The notes under the pieces are model-generated. The model saw only the letters and a list, made by a program, of their open reading frames with translations, ran no database searches and was not told where the DNA came from. A DNA stretch of 64,000 nucleotides from Macrotis lagotis (Eukaryota; Chordata; Mammalia; Peramelemorphia; Peramelidae). The DNA lies in assembly GCF_037893015.1 (NCBI RefSeq), contig NC_133665.1, forward strand, positions 41,778,154 to 41,842,153, given 5' to 3'. This document shows, one piece after another, positions 53,411-63,629 of the stretch; the first letter of the stretch is position 1, and every line of letters begins with the position of its first letter. The translations under genes were made by a program, and so were the position numbers.

Positions 53411-53674
53411 GAATCCATCGAAAATTGCTTACATTAGTAAATGTTATACTTTCATTGAAGATGCTAACATAGTTACTAAAAGATAGCTTCACTCTCTTAA
53501 TGGTTACCATACCTTCAGGTTTTTTTAAATTAATTTCTTTATTTTTAATTAAGCACCTCATTTCCTAGCTTGTTATCCATAATTCTCTTTTTCTCTTCAC
53601 TTATTACATATATATCTCATCTTTCCCCTGTGACATTACAGTAAAATGTCTTTTTAAAAAAAATGAGTTTAATT

Positions 53675-53830
53675 CAATTTAAAAAGCATATATCTGAGCA
53701 CCCACTAAATGTCCAATATTTTGAAAGTTACTAAATTGGATAAGAAAAAAATAAACAAGAAGACATTTCCTGCTGAAAAAAGAGCTTACAGCTTTATCTG
53801 ATTAAGGAGACAAAGCACTCCAATTAATTT
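53675..53830 (+). repeat. Interspersed repeat relic with AGCATATATCTGAGCACCCACTA start
   Basis: Matches the start of the repeat at 6.0 and 6.2 kb, then AAGAGCTTACAGCTTTATCTGATTAAGGAGAC (compare 'AAGGAGCTTACATTCTAATGGGGGAGAC'). Confidence 0.45.
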
Positions 53831-54225
53831 ACTCTCATAAATAGATGTAGCCTTCTTGTTAAAGTTGGGGGACAGCTCTTTCCATTTTACCTATCCAGTT
53901 TAATTCAAAGAAGCTAAACACTTTATCCAGTGCAGACCATCAGCAAAGCAAACCAGAAATTCTACTAGCAACCCATCAGGTGAATTTCACAGTTTTATCA
54001 ATACATGGAATTAAGTTACCCATTCAGAATAGCAACAAATCCTCCTATGGAATGTATACACCAAGGAAATGATAAAGACTCATTCCATTATGGTGAAATA
54101 TTCATTTCCTATCCACATCCTAAGCAATGAGCACATCTGTATTCCAATTCAACCTGTAATCAAAAACAATTTTAAAAAGTTTCTTTCCACAAAAAAAGAT
54201 ATGTTCTATGGAAGACTGATTGTTA
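53830..54225. other. Unassigned sequence
   Basis: No gene or repeat recognised. Confidence 0.4.
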
Positions 54226-54400
54226 TTTGTCCTTCATTCTTGAAGAAGACCATGACATTAGGGAGGTGATGCCATTACATGCAAGTGATTTAAGTAAAGG
54301 GGGGTTCTGTGCAAAGTCACCAATCTCTCTTTCTCCTCCAAAGCCATCTGTGTTCAGTGGCCAGATTTGGATCAAGACAGTAGGAGTCTATGGAAGAAGA
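54226..54400 (+). repeat. TTGTCCTTCATTCT-family repeat
   Basis: ATTTGTCCTTCATTCTTGAAGAAGACCATGACATTAGGGAGGTGATGCC, CTTTCTCCTCCAAAGCCATCTG and TCAGTGGCCAGATTTGGATCAAGACAG. The best-preserved left half of this family here. Confidence 0.7.
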
Positions 54401-54461
54401 CAACGTATACATATATAACTACCTATATATAAAGACAAAATAAATTCAATGTAATTTTGAA

Positions 54462-54724
54462 GTGAGATTTGGCAGCTTGTTGCTGTTCAATTGTGTCTGA
54501 CTCTGACCCTAGTGGATTTTCTAGGCAAAGTTATTGGAGTGCTTTGCCATTTCCTTCTTCAGTTCATTTTACAGATGAGGGCCTGAGGCAAACCGGGTTA
54601 AGCAACTGCCCAGGGTCACTGGTAAATATCCAAGGTCAGATTTGAACTCAGGGAGAAGAGTCTTCTTGACTCCAGGTCCACCACTCTATCCATTGCACCT
54701 AGCTGCCTGTGAAATTCAGCAGCT
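54462..54724 (-). mobile_element. Longer tRNA-derived CORE-SINE (Mar1-like) with duplication
   Basis: Body 54478-54708, full length. Flanks GTGAGATTTGGCAGCT / GTGAAATTCAGCAGCT (16 bp, three differences). Plus text runs from TGTTGCTGTTCAATTGTGTCTGAC to CATTGCACCTAGCTGCCT. Confidence 0.9.
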
Positions 54725-55605
54725 AGAAGAAACATTCATAGCTTTCAACCTACCTGCTCTTGAGACATGGTCAAGATTATCTCTAGGGTCCTTCATGAAG
54801 AGAAAGGCTCTACTCTAACAACTCAGGACAAGCAGGGAATTAGAAGAAGCAGCCATAACCCAGACCCAAGTTCACCTTCCCAGGGAAGGGAACTCACTAA
54901 CCCTAGCTGCCATCCCTTTTCCATCAATTATGAACTCCAGACCACTTACATTGGCATTGAGGATACCAGCACATTAGGGCTGAGCCTCCTTTACCATCCC
55001 TAGGTAGTAAATTGATCTCAGATTCCATCAGATATGGTCTCTATCTCCTTTCATCTCTCCTAAACTCTCAGACAATCTAAACCTATCATTTCTCTATATT
55101 GCCTACCCTGAAACACTCCTTACTTCTTCCCTGGAATACAAGCACTATCAGTTAATTATAAATTTCCTACTTTGGAATAAAACTCCAATTCTTCCATCCT
55201 AGTTCCATCTTTGAAGCCAAATAAGAAATGATAAAACAGATAGAAGGAGAGTATCATGGGATTTCAAAAAGAACATGTGCATCTATGTCAAGGAAGACTG
55301 AGAAATGAAAAAAAAAAAATCTCTCGGATTTGGTCATATGGGATATTGCTAGTGAAGTTCCAAGGTTTCTTGCCAATGTAACTTTGGAGAAAGAAACTAG
55401 AAGGTAATGTTTAAGGTTAGAATGAATTGTGGTGAAGTGAGGGCAGGGGCAGGGAAGGGAAAGGAAACAAGAGTTGACCACTTGTTTGGGGCTTGCTATG
55501 AAATTGTAATGAGATACTGTCCACTGAGCCCTTAGACACTAATAATGTTTTAGTCTCCTTCACCTAAAATAAAGAACACTTATGAGTGCTTCCTCCATGA
55601 AAGAG
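54725..55605. other. Unassigned sequence, about 0.9 kb
   Basis: Includes a 78-codon frame (54767-55003) that is less AT-rich than its surroundings but lacks any domain. No splice or promoter evidence. Could be an old LTR or unique sequence. Confidence 0.35.
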
Positions 55606-55609
55606 GCTA

Positions 55610-55686
55610 AGGTCATTGCTTCTGGGAAAGTCATGATGGCATTTAATCTCTGCCTTAGTTTCTTAAGTTGTAAAATGGGGATGATG

Positions 55687-55728
<42 letters not shown>

Positions 55729-55850
55729 TCCATCTCCCAGGACTATTGTGAGTATAAAAATATTTGCATTTTTTTAAAATTCTTAGCATATTGCCTGGCA
55801 GAGAATAGGAACTATATAAATGCTAGTTATAATTATTTTTTATTATTATT
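55610..55850 (+). repeat. MIR-type SINE with an internal (AAT)n expansion
   Basis: TTAATCTCTGCCTTAGTTTCTTAAGTTGTAAAATGGGG, then the AAT run, then CATCTCCCAGGACTATTGTGAG, CTTAGCATATTGCCTGGCAGAGAATAGGAACTATATAAATGCTAG. Confidence 0.75.
55686..55728. repeat. (AAT)n microsatellite
   Basis: About 13 AAT units at GATGATGATAAT of the SINE core; a poly-Ile artefact in one frame. Confidence 0.95.
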
Positions 55851-56034
55851 ATTTTAGTAATATTATTTTGTGAAAGACTAGAGAGTACCTGCTACAAAGG
55901 AAAGTGAAAAAAGAAAAACTACATCTCATGTCTACAGACCACTTAGAAGTCTGAAGATAGATTTGAGGAGTCTTTGAATATGGACAGGGGAAAAATATCC
56001 TTCTATTTCAATATAATTGACTTCCTTTGAAATC

Positions 56035-56128
56035 TTATGTATTTTATGTATTTATAAAACATTATTCTGAAAGGGGGTGCATAGGTTTTACAAGACTGCC
56101 AAAGGGTCCATGACACAAAAAATTTAAG
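56035..56128 (+). repeat. hAT-type (Charlie/MER-like) transposon relic
   Basis: ATTCTGAAAGGGGGTGCATAGGTTTTACAAGACTGCCAAAGGGTCCATGACACAAAAAATTTAAGAA matches the common 'CTGCCAAAGGGGTCCATGACACAAAAAAGGTTAAGAACCCC' end. Confidence 0.65.
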
Positions 56129-56298
56129 AATTTCTATTATTGGGCAGCTAGGTGGAGTAGTGGATAAAGCACCGGCCCTGGAGTCAGGAGTATGTGGGTT
56201 CAAATCCAGTCTCAGACATTTAATAATAAGTGGCCTTGGGCAAGCCACTTAACCCCATTTGCCTTGCAAAAACCTAAAAAAAAAGAATTTCTATTATT
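56126..56298 (+). mobile_element. tRNA-derived SINE (CCTTGCAAAAACC family) with 16-bp duplication and core deletion
   Basis: Body 56142-56282. Perfect duplication AAGAATTTCTATTATT (56126-56141, 56283-56298). The core goes from TTTAATAATA straight to AGTGGCCTTGG, so about 13 bp are missing. Inserted at the end of the hAT relic. Confidence 0.96.
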
Positions 56299-56299
56299 A

Positions 56300-57320
56300 G
56301 AGGGGAAAAGAGGATTAATGAGATAGTAGTGAATGAGCTTGCAAACCAATTTTAGTCAAATTTCCTAATAAAAACATTCCCCTTAATCAGTACTCTTAAT
56401 CAGGAGGATCTGTTGCACCATCCATGAGTTGATATTTCATAGTATTAATGTTTTTACATTATGACTTTATATGTCTTCTGTCAAAAATATGTGAACATAT
56501 TTTTGTATGCTATGTTAACTCAACCAATATTTATTTTGATACTTCATTTTAAATATGCATCTCCTCATTAGTATCTCATCAAAAATGGGGCTCTATACAG
56601 AACTCAAGAGACTTTTCAAGACTCCCTTCTACAATAAGAAGCTCTTCTACAACACCCTCAGAGAAACAAGCAGAGTGGGTGGTCCCTTGCCCCCTCTGAC
56701 ATGGCTTGTCAACTCCCCGATATTGTAAATTACTGCGTTAGGTTTTGCTAAATTTCTAAGAAGAGTTATGGGACTAGAAGAGAAATCCAGAAATCCATGT
56801 GCCCTACCACCACCTACAAGCCTACATGTTGAAGTGATGGAAGAAAGAAATTTCAAAGCCATTCAGTAAATTACTTCGTTATTAACTCATAATAGGCTGC
56901 TATGGAAACAAAGTGGCATAATGTTGAATCAGAACCTTGTGTAGGTAGCAGTGTCACCTCATTCCCTGTTTTTTTGGCTTCAGAAAAAAATTGAAAAAGA
57001 TATCTAGTAACCATCTATCTAATATTAATTAATTACACACAGATAGTCTCCCCTCAGCCATTTACTTTCTGGGTTAATTACTCTTAGATCTTGTTCATTT
57101 TTTTTTTTTGCCTTCATCTTTATTATCATATTTGCCATTATCTTCTGAAAAATTACTCACTGGTCAGTTTTTCAAGTTATGATGAGTCTGCTTTATAACA
57201 GAGTTACTCTCTAATAGAATTGTCTCCAAGTGGAAAGAGTTGTTTTGCAAGAGAGTGATCAATGGAAGAGTTTGAAAAGAAGTTATATGAATATTAAAGT
57301 GTTATAACTAGACAGGGGAA
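56300..57320. other. Unassigned sequence, about 1 kb
   Basis: No gene or confident repeat. The CCCTTGCCCCCTCTGACATGG patch near 56684 is the only GC-rich spot. Confidence 0.4.
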
Positions 57321-57324
57321 AAGG

Positions 57325-57495
57325 CAGTTAGGTGGTTCAGTAAATACAGTGTGAGACATGGAGTCAGGAAGTTCCTGAGTTCAAATTCTTTAGACTTCAC
57401 AGACTTGTTTGAGGAGGATTAAGTGAAATAGCATATGCAAAAGTGCATAGCAATTTCTTAAAGTTTTATACAAATGCTAGGTAAAATTATTATAA
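57325..57495 (+). repeat. tRNA-derived SINE relic with MIR-type tail
   Basis: AAAGGCAGTTAGGTGGTTCAG head, CTGAGTTCAAATTC B box, then GGAGGATTAAGTGAAATAGCATATGC and GCATAGCAATTTCTTAAAG... ACAAATGCTAGG. Diverged; middle shortened. Confidence 0.6.
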
Positions 57496-57499
57496 TCAT

Positions 57500-58170
57500 T
57501 AAATGGTTTCTAAAGTCTCCAAATCTACATAATTCTAAGAATCTAGTCGGGGATGAGAATAATGCTTCCTGCTTACCATTTTTTAATGTTCTGATGCATT
57601 CCTTGTCCTGTATTCACATAATTCAATCTATGGTCCAGGAAGCCGTATTTGAACAAGAGGAAAGGACATATACTGAATGCAAACCAAAACACAGAAAAGG
57701 GAAGTCAGAGTCAATCAAGGAAGTGGATGCAAAAATAGCAAAACTACTGAAGAAGAAAAAGAGGATAAGTATTTAAGATGAGAGGTTTGCTCTCCTACAT
57801 CTCTGTTGACCCAACTGTTTCAATTAGGTGACCAAAATACATGTTATGTGGCTTATGTGTATTTTTTTTCTTTATTAGGGATCTGTGCTTAGATGGTTAT
57901 AAGAAATTCAAAATGAGAGAGAGAGAGGGCAAGCAGTGAGAAAAACCCCTCTCTTGGTGCAGATCAGCAGCTGGTTTACAACCTATTGTCTCAGATTGTT
58001 GCCTGGAGTATTGTCCAAATTTGAAATCAAGTCATCTTTACTCTGTAACTCCCTGCCTCTTTTTTTCAGGTATTAAATTTAAAATAATTTCTTAAGTTTA
58101 AACTATAGACTTATAAATCACAGAGACGGAAATGCCAATGAAACCAAAGAACAGGAAGACAGCTCAGAAC
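57500..58170. other. Unassigned sequence
   Basis: A 100-codon frame (57474-57776) starts in the SINE tail (poly-Ile) and ends with a Lys-rich stretch; no domain and no supporting start. Not called as a gene. Confidence 0.4.
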
Positions 58171-58174
58171 AATA

Positions 58175-58345
58175 AAAAAAAAAAGCACTGGCTTTGTAGT
58201 CCAGTCAAATCCAACTTATGATGCTTACCAGTTTTCTGACCTTAGACAAATTGTTCATTTCTCTGGGCCTCAGTTGCCTCACTTTTAAAATCAGCCCAGT
58301 TGGATCAGATGACTTTTGAAGTCCTTTCTCTTTATGAATCTATGA
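58175..58345 (+). repeat. MIR-like CORE-SINE
   Basis: AAGCACTGGCTTTGTAGTCCAGTCAAATCC, GACCTTAGACAAATTGTTCATTTCTCTGGGCCTCAGTTGCCTCAC and TTGGATCAGATGACTTTTGAAGTCC. Confidence 0.7.
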
Positions 58346-58377
58346 AGAATGCTGACTATGAAAAGCAATGCTCAGGA

Positions 58378-58505
58378 AATAGAATCATAGATCTAAAGTT
58401 AAAAAAGACCTCAAAGGCCATCTTTACTTAGAAGGAAACTGAGTCATAAGGAATTTAAATGACTTGTCTAAGATCACAAAGATAGTGATCATCAGAATTG
58501 TGATT
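58378..58505 (-). repeat. SINE-like relic with AATCATAGATCTAAAG start
   Basis: AGAATCATAGATCTAAAGTTAAAAAAGACCTCAAAGGCCATC, GAAGGAAACTGAGTCATAAGG and ATGACTTGTCTAAGATCAC follow a MIR-type inverted order. Confidence 0.55.
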
Positions 58506-59230
58506 CTCTTAACAATGTGTCTGGGTTATTTGTTCAAAAGAACCTTAAGATGAGAAAATGAGAAAAAGGAAAAAATGAAAAACTTTTGCCCAGCCTAGGG
58601 AGTCATGGAGAAGAAAGAAAAAAGAAGCAACACCTCCATAAAGCTTTACTACTCACTTCCTTAATTATGCCAAATGTTGAACCCAACCTGAACTGTTGTG
58701 AGGGAGAGGTAAATGAAATGTAGGTCATATTTGTTTGCATTCCTCCTGCCATTTTAGAGGGACATTCAGAACACCCTGTACATGTTTCCCTGGGAGAACC
58801 TAAATTAGCCAATGACATTTTTTTTAGCTTAAATTGCTTTCTTTTCTTCCCTCATGCCAGTCCTTTTTTTTTGTTTGTTTGTTTGTTTGTTTGAATAAGG
58901 CCCTCGGTTTAGTGAAAGACAAAGCAGCTCAGGCAGCCTGGGAGACACAATAGCCCAAGGGAGCATCCACTTACGCACACAGCCCTGAGTAAAAGGCCCA
59001 GATTTCAAGTTGGGACTATTTTGCCTTGACTGTGTTGACTGGTAAATTCAATGGTAAATATTTATAAATAGGAATGGAGCTCATTAAGAAACCTGGATCA
59101 AGGGCCCTCACTAAAGTAAATCACCTTTGGGAAAATCTGCATGGCTGTCATGGAAACAAAGTTGCCTCTTTTTTTTTCCATTGCAGAAAAGATTATTCTG
59201 GTCAGGAAATATTGATTCTATACAGTACAA
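58505..59230. other. Moderately complex sequence, possibly conserved non-coding
   Basis: (GTTT)n at 58872-58893, then about 300 bp less AT-rich and not recognised as repeat. TTTTTTTTTCCATTGCAG at 59167-59184 looks like a splice acceptor, but no exon can be supported beyond it because the purine tract follows. Confidence 0.35.
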
Positions 59231-59235
59231 AACAA

Positions 59236-59252
59236 AGGAAAGGAAGGAAGGA

Positions 59253-59328
<76 letters not shown>

Positions 59329-59335
59329 AGGAAAG

Positions 59336-59397
<62 letters not shown>

Positions 59398-59435
59398 GAA
59401 GGAAGAAAGGAAGGAAGGAAGGAAGGAAGGAAGGA

Positions 59436-59506
<71 letters not shown>

Positions 59507-59652
59507 GAGGGGAGGAGGGGAGGAGGGGAGGAGGGGAGGAGGGGAGGAAGGAAGGAAGGAAGGAAGGAAGGAAGGAAGGAAGGAAGGAAGGAAGGAAGGA
59601 AGGAAGGAAGGAAAAAGAAAGAGAGAAAGAAAAGAAAGGAAGACAGAAAGAT

Positions 59653-59691
<39 letters not shown>

Positions 59692-59748
59692 CAAGACAAT
59701 GCAAGAAAAGAAGAAAGACAAAGAGAGAAAAGAGAGAGAGAGGCTGGT
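59236..59748. repeat. 500-bp GAAA/GGAA/GGGGA purine tract
   Basis: GAAAG arrays, a GGAAG array, then GAAAG, a GGGGAGGA array at 59507-59547, a second GGAAG array and a GA-rich tail. Nearly free of pyrimidines on the plus strand. All frames of 165-233 codons across it, on both strands (Lys/Glu/Arg or Ser/Phe/Leu repeats), are artefacts. Confidence 0.97.
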
Positions 59749-59749
59749 C

Positions 59750-60190
59750 AAAATTTGATGATCTTTTGGTACTGAGTAAAACAAGCCATAATAGAAAGAA
59801 ATTAATATCTTAGAAGGTATGCATATTCTGAAAATAAATATTTCAAAATTGAATTATCTTACCTTTCTGTATATCTACACATATAGAGTCCTGAGTAGTC
59901 ATGTAATGAATTTATACCAAAAAAAAAGAAGAAATTAATAAAATTTGTATCCTCCCCCTTCCTTCATCTCTAGACAGAAACCAGGAGTAAGACCTGAGGG
60001 AGAGGAAATGACTCAGTTATAAGGGAGCTAATGACAAAAAAAAAAGTTATGTTCTCCTCTTACAAGGTGGTAAGAACAGAAATAAGAATGATCTATAGAG
60101 CAATGGAATAAATGGAGAAAACCAAGAGATGGGATTGAAACTGTTGAAATGAATTAAATATACAAATATTTAGTTTGTGAGGACTCAGAA
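59750..60190. other. Unassigned sequence
   Basis: No gene or confident repeat. Confidence 0.4.
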
Positions 60191-60194
60191 AGGA

Positions 60195-61125
60195 AAAAAA
60201 GAAACAAGTTCATTAAGAAACTTTATCTCATTAGTACCCACCTCACACCTATCAGATTGGTTTAGAAGACAAAAAGGGAAAACAATGAATGTTGGAAAGG
60301 TTGTGGGAGGATTGGGACATAAATGCACTCTTGTTGGAGTTGTGAAATGATCTAACTAATCTGGAGAGCAATATGGAACTATGCTCAAAGAGAAATAAAA
60401 TGGATCATTCCCTTTGACCCAGCAATACCAATACTAGAACCTACATCCAGAAGAAATCATAAAAAATGGGAAAAGTCCCACGTGTTCCCAAATCTTCATA
60501 GCAGCTCTTTTTATAGTGGCAAAGAATTGGAAATTAAGGGATGCCCATCAACTGGGGAATGGCTAAACAAATTATGGTATATGAATACTATGGTATATTA
60601 TTGTTCTATAAAAAATCATGTATAGTCAGAATGAATTATGTATAGCATGGAATGAATTACAGGAATTGATACTGAGTGAAGGGAGCAGAACTAAGAGAGT
60701 ATTGTACACCTAGACAGAAATATTGTGAGTTGATCAACCTTGATGGATGCAGCTCCTCTCAGCAATTCAGAGACTTAGGACAATCCTGGAAGATCTGTTA
60801 TGGATAATGCCATCCACATTCAGAGGAAGAAAAGCAAAACAAGACAAAGAAAAACCTACTAAAGAATCTGAATTCTCATGGTTTTCTTTCTTTTCCCTTA
60901 GTCCTAATTCTTCATACAGAAAATGACTAATCTGCAAACATATTGAAGACAACGTATATGTAACAATGTTTGCCATTGAGAGGAGGGAGTTGGGAAGGGA
61001 GGATGGAAGAAAATTATTTAACTTATAAATATGCATATGCATGTGGATGAATGCTGAAAAACTTTCATAGCAGGTAATTAGAAGAGTAAGATAAAATATC
61101 AATTGTGAAAATAAATAAATAAATA
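60195..61125 (+). mobile_element. L1 3' end (ORF2 C-terminus and 3' UTR)
   Basis: CCTCACACCTATCAGATTGG, GGAAAGGTTGTGGGAGG, GCACTCTTGTTGGAGTTGTGAA, TTTGACCCAGCAATACCAATAC, GATGCCCATCAACTGGGGAATGGC, ATTATGGTATATGAATAC, GAACTAAGAGAGTATTGTACACC, and the 3' end GGGAGTTGGGAAGGGAGG ... AAAATAAATAAATAAAT. Frames broken, well preserved overall; 5'-truncated. Confidence 0.85.
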
Positions 61126-61129
61126 ATTA

Positions 61130-61680
61130 ATCTCACTCTTTCTACCAGTGACAGTGATTTGTCCAAAATAGTTCTTTGCTTTATATATTTGAAATCTGCA
61201 ACAGGGCCTCAAACAGTTTAACAACAAGGACTGATGAGGGGCAAAGGAGTAGAGATGCAGTTTGGGGGGGAGGGGTGACTCATGGAATACCAAACTGGGA
61301 ACCTTAGGAGACAGAGACAGAGGCCTCCAAGCTGTCCTTGACATCAGTGCTCTGGTCTGACCTTGTCATCTGGTCTCGCTGGCCTCATTAAGGTCTTTGC
61401 TGTCACAGATACTGCTATTCTTGGCTGGGTGGCCTAGACCATTCTCCTCGTGGCAACAGTCCTCCACATGGTTGGCTTTGGAGTCCATCTTGTTCTCTAG
61501 GGAGGCCAGCACCAGATGTTTACCTTTCTCCTTCACTTCCAATTGCTTTGTCAACTACCATGAGTGTGAAAGGACTAGCCAGTAGATAACAGGTGGAGAA
61601 ACAGATGGACAGTGAGAGGACAGAGGAGAGGGAAAAGGGTAAAACAGAGAGAGAATCAAGAGGAAACAGAATATTCTGTG
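61130..61680. other. Moderately GC sequence with small minus-strand open frames
   Basis: A 62-codon minus-strand frame (61366-61554) has hydrophilic, protein-like composition (for example SKDLNEASETR) without recognised domain. It may be a retrocopy piece or chance. Confidence 0.25.
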
Positions 61681-61684
61681 TCTC

Positions 61685-61840
61685 TAGGAAGAGGCAATGC
61701 AACATAGTGGAAAGAGTATCAGACCAGGAAGGACTCAGGAGGTCTAGTTCTAGTCCTGGCTCTGCCTCTGTGACCTTAAGCAAAGTCCTTTCTCCCCTAT
61801 GAACCTGTTTCCTACTCTCTTCTGCTATCTGAGTCATATC
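61685..61840 (+). repeat. MIR-like CORE-SINE
   Basis: GAGGCAATGCAACATAGTGGAAAGAGTATCAGACCAGGAAGG head, CTGGCTCTGCCTCTGTGACC core, CCTGTTTCCTACTCTC tail. Confidence 0.7.
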
Positions 61841-62030
61841 CCGTTTCATAGTATTAGTATCTTCTATATCTGTATAGTATTTGGGCTCCACCTCACTAAC
61901 CTGAAAGTTAAGAGTATTGGAATTCAGATGTAGAGCTGCCCATTTACTTTTTCTGATATGCAGAGAGACATATTTTGCGTTAAAGTTTTCAATCATGGCC
62001 CATGAGGCCTGCCTGATTCATAAGCATCTA

Positions 62031-62185
62031 TGCTGGTCCCAGCTGGTAGAAGGAATATTTTACAGTCAAAGATGTGATTTGTTCATGGGGGACATCCTTT
62101 GGATGTTCCCCCAACTTGACCAGGATGTAGACCACAGTCTTCCCACTCTCATCTTCAACAACAATGTAAGAGAGCTGAGGCCATC
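62031..62185 (-). other. Protein-like open segment, unidentified
   Basis: The minus strand is open for about 50 codons from 62180 to a TAG near 62029. Its translation includes [20 protein letters not shown] and [14 protein letters not shown], more protein-like than its surroundings. It has no start codon and stops sharply. The L1 3' end at 62.19 kb cuts its upstream side. I do not recognise a family. Could be part of a processed pseudogene or chance. Confidence 0.2.
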
Positions 62186-62189
62186 AACA

Positions 62190-63008
62190 ATACCAGAAAG
62201 GACAATGATAAATGTTTAAAGGGATGTGGGAAATATGGGACACTAATACATGGTTGTTGGACCTGTGAACTCATACAACCTCTCTGGAGAGCAATTTGGA
62301 ATTATGCCCAAAGGCAACAAAAATGTGCATACCCTTTGATCCAGTAATATCACTACTGGGTCTATACCCTGAAGAGATCATGAAAAAAGGGTAAAAGCAT
62401 CACTTGTACAAAAATATTCATAGCAGCCCTGTTTGTGGAGGCAAAAGAATTGGAAATTAAGTGAATGTCCTTCAATTTGGGGAATGGCTTAACAAACTGT
62501 GTATGTCAAGGAATACTATTGTTCTTTTAGAAACCAGAAGGGATGAGAATTCAAGGAAGCCTGGAAGGATTTGCATGAACTGATGCTGAGTGAGATAAGC
62601 AAAACCAGAAAAACACTGTACACCCTAACAGCAACATGGGGGTGATGATCAACCTTGATGGATTTGCTCATTCCTTCAGTGCAACAATCAGGGACAATTT
62701 GGGTCTATCTGCAATGGAGAATACCATCTGTATCCAGAGAAAGAATTGTGGAGTTTGAACAAAGACCAAAGATTATTACCTTCAATTTAGAAAAAAAACT
62801 GTTATCCTATTATGTAATTTTGCTATCTCTTATACTTTATTTTTCTTCCTTAAGGATATGATTTATCTCTCTCATCATATTCAACTGAGATCAATGTATA
62901 CCATGGAAACAATGTAAAGACTTACAGAATGCCTTCTATGGGAGGGGGGGAATAGAAGCAAGAAGGGGGGGGATTGTAAAACTCAAAATAGATAAAATCT
63001 TTCTAAAA
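62190..63008 (+). mobile_element. L1 3' end with target-site duplication
   Basis: GGGACACTAATACATGGTTGTTGGACCTGTGAAC, TACCCTTTGATCCAGTAATATC, CTACTGGGTCTATACCC, CAATTTGGGGAATGGCTTAACAAAC, GATTTGCATGAACTGATGCTGAG, then the 3' UTR ending CATGGAAACAATGTAAAGAC and GGGATTGTAAAACTC. Flanks AGCTGAGGCCATCA / AACTGAGGCCATGA support one insertion of about 0.83 kb. Many stops. Confidence 0.85.
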
Positions 63009-63239
63009 CAAAGAACTGAGGCCATGACAGACCATAGTAGAAATAGTGCTTCATCTGCTAGTTTTCTAGTAGGTATAGCAGGTTACACCGCTGCATATTG
63101 ATCATGTTCTCTGGCCAGGCATTGCAGACATTCATAACTCCAACACCTAAGTAGACCTAGCCGGATTGACGGAGAAGCAACATCTGTTCTCTGAACCAGG
63201 GGATCCAGCTCACTGTTAGGCAGCTGCAGAAGGGGCAAC

Positions 63240-63430
63240 TTACATTTTCGGAGAATTACTAGTAAGTTGCCCTAAGTCACAAATCCTGATGTGTAAGAGA
63301 CAAGACTTGAACCCAGATCTTCTGGCCTCTGAGGCCTTTCTATATTCAAATATACAAATCTTTTCAAATTTTACAAAGTCCTTTATAATAACACTTTGAG
63401 TTAGGTTTTGCAAATATTATCCCAATTTTC
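63240..63430 (-). repeat. MIR-like SINE relic
   Basis: GACTTGAACCCAGATCTTCTGGCC with AATTTTACAAAGTCCTTTATAATAAC nearby suggest an inverted MIR; the order is disturbed. Confidence 0.4.
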
Positions 63431-63629
63431 ACTGACTCAAAGTCCACTGCTTTTTTCTACTCCAGTATCATCTCTTTGTCATATCTTTATTTCTACAAAG
63501 CATTTGACAAAGTGTCTTAGTTTCTTAATGTCTTCTAGTAAAGAAATGGGAAGAGGGAAACTGAATAACAGTGTCATTAGGTGGATTCACATTGGATTAA
63601 ATGACTAGAGTCACTGGAGGAAGTCTAGT

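Noticed and set aside
54767-55003. 78-codon frame in non-repetitive sequence
   Set aside because: No domain, no splice or promoter context, and length within chance expectation for this much sequence.
59074-59784. Open frames of 165-233 codons on both strands, including one with a start codon upstream of the purine tract
   Set aside because: They translate a GAAA/GGAA/GGGGA tract. Every frame on both strands is open because the tract cannot encode stops in most phases.
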